NCBI GenBank assembly: GCA_030586155.1
Contig: CP130741.1
Location: forward strand, 3,156,680-3,220,679
Direction: 5' to 3'
Length of the DNA: 64,000 nucleotides
Source: Eubacteriaceae bacterium ES3
GTDB taxonomy: Bacteria; Bacillota; Clostridia; Eubacteriales; Eubacteriaceae
In this document: positions 54,247 through 61,382 of the stretch, piece after piece
How the letters are laid out: the number at the start of each line of letters is the position of its first letter
Numbering within the stretch: the first letter of the stretch is position 1
Translations under genes and position numbers: made by a program
Notes under the pieces: generated by a model
The model's database searches: none
What the model saw: the letters and a program-made list of their open reading frames with translations, nothing else
What the model was told of the DNA's origin: nothing

Positions 54247-55356
54247 TCAATTTGAACTTGTAATCAGTTGACCACCTACAAAGCTTTTTTCTATAACCGG
54301 AATCCCCTGAATCAGGCGGCTTTCAAAATGAACCGACCCGTAGAGACTCTCGAATTGTGAATCTTTCAGTACTGTTTTGATATCTGAAGTTTCCAGGCTG
54401 CCTGCCTGATTAACGGCATCAGCCGCCAGATGCAGGGCAAAATATCCCTGGGCTGCAGGCAAATCCGGAGTGAGACCAAACATCTCCTGATATGCCTTTA
54501 TAAATTCAGACTCTGGTCCTTCTGTCGCTTGAGCATCATAATAGGAAATCACCTGAGTTAAAGGCCTTAGACTTTCAGGTACTTCATAAGGCTGCACTTC
54601 AATATCATAGGTCACGAAAATCGGCCGAGTGTTATCAGTTTGCTCCAGGTAATTAAACAGTTTTGTGATATCAGAACCCACACAGGCCGAGACTATAGCC
54701 TGGACCCCCACAGCATCCCATTTTTTTAAATAAGTCTTAAAATAATCAGCGGTCGGCAGATAGGACACCGCATCCACTATTTCCAAACCGGCATTTCGGG
54801 CATGTTCCTCAAATTTCTGCATAAAATCTTTCCCATAAGTATTTCCGGCGGTATGAATAATAGCCACTTTTGTAATTCCCTGAGCCACCAATTTTTCAAC
54901 CATTACCTGAGCCTGTTCATTTTCAGAAGGAGCAACCAGATAAGCGCCTTCATTTTCAGGCCGGCTGATTTTAGAGCTGGCTATGATTGGGGCAAATAGA
55001 AGCTTATTATTGCGCTGATAGATCCCTTCCACCTCCAGCACATCATCGGTACTGCGATGTCCGATGACAATCGGAAAGCCTTCTTTTTCCGCCACCATGG
55101 TCGCCACTTCGACTGCGGTATTTGTATTGTCGCCATCATCGACAAAATTAATGGTAATGGACTCACCAAGAATACCGCCTTTGTCATTAATTTCCTGGGC
55201 GGCCAGTTCTATTCCATTTTTGAAAGATGCACTGTAATCTTCAGAAAAAGGATAGATTACATCAATGATTTGATCAGTTGTCTGATTATCCGATTTTTGA
55301 CATCCGCAAATCAGCATGATTGTGACTACCAGGAATAACAATCCAATTTTTTTCAT
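54247..55356 (-). CDS. LivJ-like substrate-binding lipoprotein within the RiPP cluster
   Basis: A 369-residue lipoprotein: MKKIGLLFLVVTIMLICGC with a lipobox cysteine at 19, then a type I periplasmic-binding fold (FSEDYSASFKNGIELAAQEINDKGGILGE, VIGHRSTDDVLEVEGIYQ, AIIHTAGNTYGKDFMQKFEEHA). It looks like branched-chain amino acid or amide receptors. No permease or ATPase gene of that uptake family is here. It is sandwiched between maturase and exporter genes with 9 and 85 bp gaps. It may capture the product, a precursor or a signal; the ligand is unknown. Confidence 0.88.
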   Translation of the reverse strand: MKKIGLLFLVVTIMLICGCQKSDNQTTDQIIDVIYPFSEDYSASFKNGIELAAQEINDKGGILGESITINFVDDGDNTNTAVEVATMVAEKEGFPIVIGHRSTDDVLEVEGIYQRNNKLLFAPIIASSKISRPENEGAYLVAPSENEQAQVMVEKLVAQGITKVAIIHTAGNTYGKDFMQKFEEHARNAGLEIVDAVSYLPTADYFKTYLKKWDAVGVQAIVSACVGSDITKLFNYLEQTDNTRPIFVTYDIEVQPYEVPESLRPLTQVISYYDAQATEGPESEFIKAYQEMFGLTPDLPAAQGYFALHLAADAVNQAGSLETSDIKTVLKDSQFESLYGSVHFESRLIQGIPVIEKSFVGGQLITSSN

Positions 55357-55365
55357 AACGCTCTC

Positions 55366-57063
55366 CTATATACTCTGGGAAAACAAAATCAGGCCATTCC
55401 TGTTCATCTTTTCCAGACAGCTCTGCATTTTTTCTTGCGACCAGCCCAGTTTTTCCATTAATTCGCCAATCGTAAGAACACCTGAACTCCAAAGAATTTC
55501 AAGTTCTTCATCAGAAAGACTCTCTAAATCCCACCAAGCCGGATCCTGAACATTCTGTACCGTATACACCTGTATTTTTGAAATTTCCACATGTTCCCAC
55601 TCTTTTAATATCCCATCGAAAAGAACCAGATTTTTGAAATAATTATGCCATTTTTCGTCCTTGACATATAAAAATTTAAAATAGGCGCTGGTAATCCCGT
55701 AACGCATGGCCAGCTGATAATCATTTTTAATCCGCATTTTGGGCAGTTGACTGTTTTGATATTGAGCCTTCATACGATTGGAAATTTTCGTGATAAATCG
55801 TGACCGCTCTCTGCAAATTTCCGCTAGGGATAATGCCTTTGTATGGTTCACCGGAAAATCCTCATTGGCTGTTAAGCATTCCCGATCTTCAAGGATGATT
55901 CCAAAGCTTTCCGGATTATTATAAATTTGGGTCCCCGGCAGAGGCATAATAAAGGTGGTCGATAAATCCAGCATCCCCGGCGCGGATTCAAGCATTTCTA
56001 GCGCCATTTTGCTGGTTTGTTCAAGGGTTTCAAGGCTTTCAAAAGCACCCCCGATGATAAAATTGCCGGTCAGCTGGGGCAGGCCTTCCTCAAAACAGAT
56101 TTCAACGACTTTTTTTACATCTTCTGGACTTGCCTGCTTGCCATATGCATCAAGTACATGGCCAACTCCCGATTCCATACCAATCTGCATCCTTACCATC
56201 CCGCTTTTTATCATCTCTTTAATCAAATCAGGATGTTTGGCCAGAAAACCCGGGTGTCCTTCACAAAACCAGACAAAATCATAGATTTCCCGCAGTTTTT
56301 TAAGCCCAGCCAAAAGTTCCTTTAGGCGTTTAGGGCGAGTGGTAAAGGTATCATCGGCAAAAAACAGATAGCGCGGCCCGGAACTTTCTTTAAGCCGCGT
56401 TTCAATTTCCAAAAGCACATCACAAGCTTCCCGCATTCTTAGCGTTTTGGAGTTCCCACCTTCAAAACAGAATGCGCAACGGTGGGGACAGCCTCTGGCC
56501 GCGATCACGGAAAGCAGGGGGCGCTCCTGATGATTCCATTTATCCTGGTCCTCTGGTAGAGCAAAAGGCGAAAAATCTTTGATGGTCACATATTCGCTGT
56601 TTTGGTTGTCCGATATTTCTCCTGAAACCCTTCTGCTGACACCCGCCCTTTTAGCCAGAAGCCATTCAACAAGGATTTCCTCTCCCTCACCTTTAAGAAT
56701 CGCATCCGCCAGCCATATTTTTTTATCTTCCGGAGTCATATGCAGGGTTTGGGGCCCGCCCAGCAAGATATAAAAAGAAGCTTCCTTTTTCAAGGCTTTA
56801 ATGATCGCCGCCACGGCTGAACGATTATCAAAATCACAATAGAAACAGACCGCAAATAACGATGACCCTTCCTGTTTGATCACATCCATCACATCGGTGG
56901 TAATTCCGGTCAGGGCTTTGGCTTCAAAACCGTTCTGATTTAATTGTGCCGCCAGGGTTAATGTACCCAGGCTTTCAATCATTTCAAAGGTCCGTCCCCT
57001 GATCAGGCGCTGGGTGTATACCAGCAGGACCTTATTCTTTATGTTTTCCGATATAATATCCAC
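55366..57063 (-). CDS. Cobalamin-type radical SAM RiPP maturase 1
   Basis: A 565-residue class B radical SAM enzyme. Residues about 1-165 are a Rossmann-like cobalamin-binding domain (VCFYCDFDN at 72-80, LLGGPQT, GEGEE); the classic DxHxxG base-off motif is missing. The 4Fe-4S ligands are Cys192, Cys196 and Cys199 in GCPHRCAFCFEGG. Downstream is FADDTFTTRPKRL and GMVRMQIGMESG. A helical C-terminal module (LSDEELEILWSSGVLTIGELMEKL) may bind the leader. The GTG start overlaps the previous maturase gene by 25 bp, with GGAG eight bases before it. The modification is unknown; C-methylation is one option. Confidence 0.88.
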   Translation of the reverse strand: MDIISENIKNKVLLVYTQRLIRGRTFEMIESLGTLTLAAQLNQNGFEAKALTGITTDVMDVIKQEGSSLFAVCFYCDFDNRSAVAAIIKALKKEASFYILLGGPQTLHMTPEDKKIWLADAILKGEGEEILVEWLLAKRAGVSRRVSGEISDNQNSEYVTIKDFSPFALPEDQDKWNHQERPLLSVIAARGCPHRCAFCFEGGNSKTLRMREACDVLLEIETRLKESSGPRYLFFADDTFTTRPKRLKELLAGLKKLREIYDFVWFCEGHPGFLAKHPDLIKEMIKSGMVRMQIGMESGVGHVLDAYGKQASPEDVKKVVEICFEEGLPQLTGNFIIGGAFESLETLEQTSKMALEMLESAPGMLDLSTTFIMPLPGTQIYNNPESFGIILEDRECLTANEDFPVNHTKALSLAEICRERSRFITKISNRMKAQYQNSQLPKMRIKNDYQLAMRYGITSAYFKFLYVKDEKWHNYFKNLVLFDGILKEWEHVEISKIQVYTVQNVQDPAWWDLESLSDEELEILWSSGVLTIGELMEKLGWSQEKMQSCLEKMNRNGLILFSQSI

Positions 57064-58775
57064 TTGTTTTTCTCCATCTGCTTAAGCGACCGCCTTGCCT
57101 GAGCACAAAAATCATAGACCTTTTCATTTGGATCAAGGCTCCTCCTGGCTGCTCTGACCACTTCCTTTTCTGAAATTCGACCGCCACATAATTTTAAAAG
57201 GGTATTGTCCATTTCACTTAAGGTTTTTCCCATAATTTCTGACCTGCCCTTAGAAAAGTCAGTGTGTAGCCAGTATTCGAAGGTCCGATGGGGGATCGCG
57301 TCAGCCTCACCTTTACCGACAAAATAATCACCTGAAGCCCGCATGGTCCAGTAGGCATTATCAATTGGCAGATTCTTATAGACGTAATCATTCCACCGGG
57401 TAAAAATCCCATAATGGCGAATCAATCGATAAGATTCAAGAATGATTTCCTCCGGAATCCTGCCATCCTGATAAATCTGCATCATGACACCCTGTAGCCT
57501 CTTATTAGCTTGAAGGCGAGTATTCAAAAGATCCATAAAATCCAGTTCATCAGTTCGGGATAGGGGGATATCTTCATTGCAGCAATCAATCAGGTCATGG
57601 TAAATGGACATGCCAAATTTTTCCGGATTAACTGTAATCGGGGTTCGGGGATAGGGCAAAAATGAAAAATAGGCGGTTTCAAACTGTCCGGGTGCCCGAT
57701 TCAAAAGCTCCATGATCAGGTCTTCCGATTCCTGAATCGTTTCTTTTGTTTCATGGGGACCACCCAGGATTATATTGCCGGAAATACTGTGAATGCCTGA
57801 ATCTACACAATGATCAACGACATCTAAAACCATTTCTTTGGTGATTTTTTTATTATATTCTTTGAGAACTTCATCACAGCCCGATTCCAGACCAAAAAAT
57901 ATTTTTTTAAGTCCCGCATCAGCCAAATTTTTTGCCATTTCCCGATGTTTATCGATGGTTGAAATATGGGCGCTGGCAAACCAGACAAAATCATAATCAT
58001 AACGAAATTCTTTTACCTCTTCACAGATCCGGTTGACCCGATGATGATCAAGAGTAAATGTATCATCAAGAAAATTGATGTATTTAATATCCGGATCCCT
58101 CCGGAAGTTATTTTTAATTTCTGCCATCAGGTCTTCGACTGAATGACGACGAACAGTCCGGGAATTTGCCCCCTCATAACAAAAGGTACACCCAAAAGGA
58201 CAGCCTCTGCCAGTTAGAATCGGCAGCAGTCCATAATACTGATAGTCATCGGTTAAGGTAATGTCCGGCCAGGGGGTTTGATCCAGATCTTGGGGCGGTT
58301 TACGCGGAGGAGTTTCGATCAGTTGACCATTCGCACCAGGGTAGAGAATTCCTTGAATCTCTGAAAGACATCCTTGATGTTCAAGAAAATAATCCATCAG
58401 TTCAAGAATGGTTTCTTCACCTTCGCCAATACAGGCAGCCTCAATTTCGGTATTGTTAAAAAACTCCTCTGTCAGCCCCACGGTTTGAGGACCTCCAGCC
58501 AAAAGAATTACTTCTGGGTACGAATCTTTTATCTCGCGAGCAAAAATCTCCACCCAGTGAATATTATTAAAATCACAATAAAATCCAATAATCCTTGGTT
58601 TATCAGTTTCCATCAGGTCCCTGACCCTCGATAATCCTTCGCTGGCATAGCCCTGAAACATTTCCACACTATAATTTTTTTGTCTTAACAGCTGGGTCAG
58701 TATATTAAGTCCCAGATTAGAACCTGGGACATGTCCACTGACATAACGATGGGATTTAATCAGTAAAATATCCAT
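57039..58775 (-). CDS. Cobalamin-type radical SAM RiPP maturase 2
   Basis: A 578-residue enzyme from the ATG at 58775; the ATG at 58784 abuts the ribosome site GGGGG and is too close. The N-terminal domain has IIGFYCDFNN (62-71), LLAGGPQTVGL and GEGEETI. The cluster motif is GCPFGCTFCYEGANSR (Cys192, 196, 199), followed by YINFLDDTFTLDHHRV and KKIFFGLESGCDEVLKEYNKK. The C-terminus carries a helical module starting LSEMDNTLLKLCGGRIS. Its ribosome site lies in the 3' arm of a strong hairpin located between it and the precursor gene. Confidence 0.88.
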   Translation of the reverse strand: MDILLIKSHRYVSGHVPGSNLGLNILTQLLRQKNYSVEMFQGYASEGLSRVRDLMETDKPRIIGFYCDFNNIHWVEIFAREIKDSYPEVILLAGGPQTVGLTEEFFNNTEIEAACIGEGEETILELMDYFLEHQGCLSEIQGILYPGANGQLIETPPRKPPQDLDQTPWPDITLTDDYQYYGLLPILTGRGCPFGCTFCYEGANSRTVRRHSVEDLMAEIKNNFRRDPDIKYINFLDDTFTLDHHRVNRICEEVKEFRYDYDFVWFASAHISTIDKHREMAKNLADAGLKKIFFGLESGCDEVLKEYNKKITKEMVLDVVDHCVDSGIHSISGNIILGGPHETKETIQESEDLIMELLNRAPGQFETAYFSFLPYPRTPITVNPEKFGMSIYHDLIDCCNEDIPLSRTDELDFMDLLNTRLQANKRLQGVMMQIYQDGRIPEEIILESYRLIRHYGIFTRWNDYVYKNLPIDNAYWTMRASGDYFVGKGEADAIPHRTFEYWLHTDFSKGRSEIMGKTLSEMDNTLLKLCGGRISEKEVVRAARRSLDPNEKVYDFCAQARRSLKQMEKNKWILYRKT

Positions 58776-58781
58776 AAGTAT

Positions 58782-58832
58782 CATCCCCCTTTGAACTATT
58801 GATTAAAGCTAATCAATACTTCGAAGGGGATG
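58782..58832 (-). promoter_or_regulatory. Strong hairpin between precursor 1 and maturase 2, hiding the ribosome site
   Basis: Arms of 22-23 bases (58782-58804 and 58811-58832) pair except for one bulge, one G-U and one mismatch, with a six-base loop. It begins 14 bases after the precursor stop. No U run follows, so it is not a plain terminator. The 3' arm includes AAAGGGGG, the ribosome site of maturase 2. It may protect the precursor message and lower maturase translation. Confidence 0.6.
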
Positions 58833-58846
58833 CCCCCTTCTTGTTT

Positions 58847-59119
58847 CTAGGACGTTGCAGTTTGTGTTGCAACGAATGCGTAATCAACACCAACAATGCT
58901 CAGTCCACCAGCAGCCTGATCCAACTGATCGTCAGAGATTGGCTGTTTTTCTTTAGCTTCTGCAAAAGCCGCTGCGAATTCATCTGCTGTGCAGCTGTAA
59001 CCCAGTTTTGCCACGATTGCATCGAAATCTGCCCCTGTTTTTGCCTCGTTGATTTCTTTTGCCAAACCTTCATCACTTAATACCTTTGCCGCTAATGCGG
59101 CTGCACCATCAATACTCAT
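58847..59119 (-). CDS. Nif11-like RiPP precursor peptide 1
   Basis: A 90-residue precursor with AAGGAGA before the ATG. Residues 1-72 are a Nif11-like leader: helical MSIDGAAALAAKVLSDEG, then DAIVAKLGYSCTADEF and the end SDDQLDQAAGG. Cleavage after Gly72 would release the 18-residue core LSIVGVDYAFVATQTATS, rich in Val, Ala and Thr, with no Cys. The absence of Cys and the lack of LanM/YcaO genes nearby argue against lanthionine or thiazole products and for radical SAM chemistry on aliphatic or aromatic carbons. Confidence 0.93.
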   Translation of the reverse strand: MSIDGAAALAAKVLSDEGLAKEINEAKTGADFDAIVAKLGYSCTADEFAAAFAEAKEKQPISDDQLDQAAGGLSIVGVDYAFVATQTATS

Positions 59120-59290
59120 TTTACATTCTCCTTTGCTTTCCGGCTGATCTCGTCAACCAATATTAAATTAACTCGACGCTTAACAGTCGATTAATTCTAA
59201 AAATGTTTAGACTAAAATTTTCTGCTTACCTAAGCACTACCATTAATAAAATTTATTATGCTGCAAAACCTTCACATTCAATACATAAAA

Positions 59291-59377
59291 CTAGTGTAGG
59301 TTATGGCAATCGTCGGGAGGCACATAAGGACCAAAGATGAAACCGTCTGAAGCCAGCTCAATTGCATCATCATTCAT
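59291..59377 (-). CDS. 28-residue orphan peptide resembling a leader end plus core
   Basis: A short ORF starting at an ATG 13 bases after the precursor 2 stop, with GGGG seven bases upstream. Its first 12 residues, MNDDAIELASDG, line up with the end of the Nif11 leaders (SDDQLDQAAGG): Asp-Asp, an aliphatic residue, an acid, Ala, and a final Gly. The rest, FIFGPYVPPDDCHNLH, would be a core of 16 residues with Tyr, Cys, His and prolines. There is no leader helix in frame; a TAA lies two codons upstream. It may be a leaderless peptide or the remains of a third precursor. A chance ORF is possible. Confidence 0.45.
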   Translation of the reverse strand: MNDDAIELASDGFIFGPYVPPDDCHNLH

Positions 59378-59390
59378 CTTTTAACCCCAG

Positions 59391-59633
59391 TTACCATATT
59401 GAATTTTCGTAAAAATCTATGCCTCTGGCACCACCTGCAGCCTGATCCAACAAGTCATCACTAATTGGTTGCTTTTCCACCGCTTCTTTAAATTCCTCAG
59501 CTGTGCAACTGTAGCCCAGTTTTTCAACTAAGGCATTAAACGCTGCTTCATCATTTACTTCATCTATTTGTTTTGCAAGATTTTCATCATCTAATACTTT
59601 TTCCACTAATGCTTTTGCACTTTCAATACTCAT
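59391..59633 (-). CDS. Nif11-like RiPP precursor peptide 2
   Basis: An 80-residue precursor with AGAGGAGA before the ATG, 24 bp downstream of maturase 3. The 68-residue leader (MSIESAKALVEKVLDDENLA, ALVEKLGYSCTAEEFKE, then EKQPISDDLLDQAAGG) is nearly the same as that of precursor 1. The predicted 12-residue core ARGIDFYENSIW is quite different, with Phe, Tyr and a C-terminal Trp. A shared leader with diverged cores is the usual sign of a common set of modifying enzymes and a common C39 protease. Confidence 0.93.
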   Translation of the reverse strand: MSIESAKALVEKVLDDENLAKQIDEVNDEAAFNALVEKLGYSCTAEEFKEAVEKQPISDDLLDQAAGGARGIDFYENSIW

Positions 59634-59657
59634 ATCTTGTCTCCTCTATATTCACAA

Positions 59658-61373
59658 CTATATGTTAAAATGTGTCAGCCAATATTTTTTATCAAATTGA
59701 AAGAGAATTTCAACTAATTTTTCATGAAATTCTTCTTTATCACGATAAGGTTGGCCAAACTGTTCATATAAATTCTCTTCAATCGTTTTTAAACTTCTTC
59801 TTCCTGCCGACTGCAACAGCAGCTCAACTTCCAGTGGCGAAAGCGCTATCCCGTCTAACTGGGCAAAGCCACCAGTAAAGGTCATAGTTCGCCAGATTTC
59901 AAAAGTCCGCTGGGGAAAGTCTCGGGAAAAATCAAGGTCTTCATCAAAGCCCTGACCTTCACCCAGATACAAGACATAATAATATTCATATGCCCTGGGA
60001 TTGGCTGCAAGTTCTTTAAACCATCGGCTTTGAATACCGTACTCCATGGCCGCTGCAAATTGTCGGATAACTATCTCATCTGCAAGTTCGTGATTTTTTA
60101 TCTTTTCCTGCATGGTCGCACGAATAAGGCGATTAAGGCTCTGCCTCATTAATAGGACCTGATCTTGACTTAGGCCGACCGGGGTTACAAAAGGATAATC
60201 ATTATTACAAACTTCCCCGGCAGGATCATGTAAATCAAGTCCAAAGTTCTCAGGGCTTTTATAAATCTCGGTACCCGGATAAGCACGTAAAAAACCAGTT
60301 ATAATATCTATAATTCCCGGCGCCTTATCAATCAGGTTCCTGATCATATCAGGCGTTTTTGATGGTTCTTCTTCAGGACCACCAACAATAAAATTAGTAG
60401 CAAGCTGGGTAAGGCCACAGTCTTTAGCATAGGCTACAAATTCCAACACATCTTCGACTTTTATATGCTTGTTGTAGGCATCAATCACTTGTTGGTCACC
60501 AGATTCTATGCCAATCTGCAGACGAATCAAACCCGATTCAATCATCAGGGGCAAACACTCTGACCACTCTTTCATTTTACCCAAATGACATTCGCAATAC
60601 CAAACAACGTCCCGATTTTTGCGAATTTTTTTCATTTCCATACAAAATTTCTCAATCCGGTCTCGTTTTAGGGTAAAGGTATCATCCATAATCACAAGAT
60701 ATTTAAGATCCTGATTGTGTTTAAGATTACTGTTAATTTCCTCTATGACATTGTCAATACTTCTCAGCCTAACCAATCTTTTCCCCACTCCCGGTGCGCA
60801 ATAGGCGCAATGATAAGGACATCCCCGTCCAGTAAAAATCAGATTCCCATAGCGATGACGGGGATGAAGGGAGGTGTGATAAGCCGGAAAGGGAAGTTGA
60901 TCCAGATTCACAATCACTTCCGGCTCTCCTGTTTCACAGAATTCATCTTCTTGCAGATAAGCCAAACCGGGTATTTCTTCCAGCCTTCCCTCCTGTTTAA
61001 GAATCACCTTTAATAGTTTAGGAAAGCTTAGTTCGCCTTCACCCATAAGAAGAAAATCAACCTGTGAAGCTCTTAAAAACCCTTCTCCTAAACCAATCGT
61101 TTGGGGACCACCGACAATAACTGGTATCGACCATTCCTTTTTTATGCTTGTTACCAAACGATTAATTAAATCCTGATTGTCAAAATCACAGGAAAAGCCA
61201 ACGGCTGCCGGCTGATTTTTTTCTATTTCATCAAGCACTTGTTCCGATTTTCCATGAAATACAAGCGGAGTAAAGCCTGCATGTTCAAGAGCCCCGGCCA
61301 GATAAAAAAGGCCCAGATAGTCATGGCGATTCGTTTCATACTGATTCGATACATTACACAATAATATTTTCAT
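59658..61373 (-). CDS. Cobalamin-type radical SAM RiPP maturase 3
   Basis: A 571-residue enzyme. The cobalamin-like domain has AAVGFSCDFDNQDLI (57-70), VIVGGPQTIGLG and LLMGEGELSFPKLL. Cluster ligands are Cys185, 189 and 192 in GCPYHCAYCAPGVGKR; Ala-Pro-Gly replaces the acidic Glu-Gly seen after the motif in the other copies. LVIMDDTFTLKRDRI and GLIRLQIGIESGDQQVI follow. A C-terminal module starts LSPLEVELLLQSAGRRS. It lies 9 bp after the double maturase gene and directly before precursor 2. Confidence 0.88.
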   Translation of the reverse strand: MKILLCNVSNQYETNRHDYLGLFYLAGALEHAGFTPLVFHGKSEQVLDEIEKNQPAAVGFSCDFDNQDLINRLVTSIKKEWSIPVIVGGPQTIGLGEGFLRASQVDFLLMGEGELSFPKLLKVILKQEGRLEEIPGLAYLQEDEFCETGEPEVIVNLDQLPFPAYHTSLHPRHRYGNLIFTGRGCPYHCAYCAPGVGKRLVRLRSIDNVIEEINSNLKHNQDLKYLVIMDDTFTLKRDRIEKFCMEMKKIRKNRDVVWYCECHLGKMKEWSECLPLMIESGLIRLQIGIESGDQQVIDAYNKHIKVEDVLEFVAYAKDCGLTQLATNFIVGGPEEEPSKTPDMIRNLIDKAPGIIDIITGFLRAYPGTEIYKSPENFGLDLHDPAGEVCNNDYPFVTPVGLSQDQVLLMRQSLNRLIRATMQEKIKNHELADEIVIRQFAAAMEYGIQSRWFKELAANPRAYEYYYVLYLGEGQGFDEDLDFSRDFPQRTFEIWRTMTFTGGFAQLDGIALSPLEVELLLQSAGRRSLKTIEENLYEQFGQPYRDKEEFHEKLVEILFQFDKKYWLTHFNI

Positions 61374-61382
61374 GACGCATCC

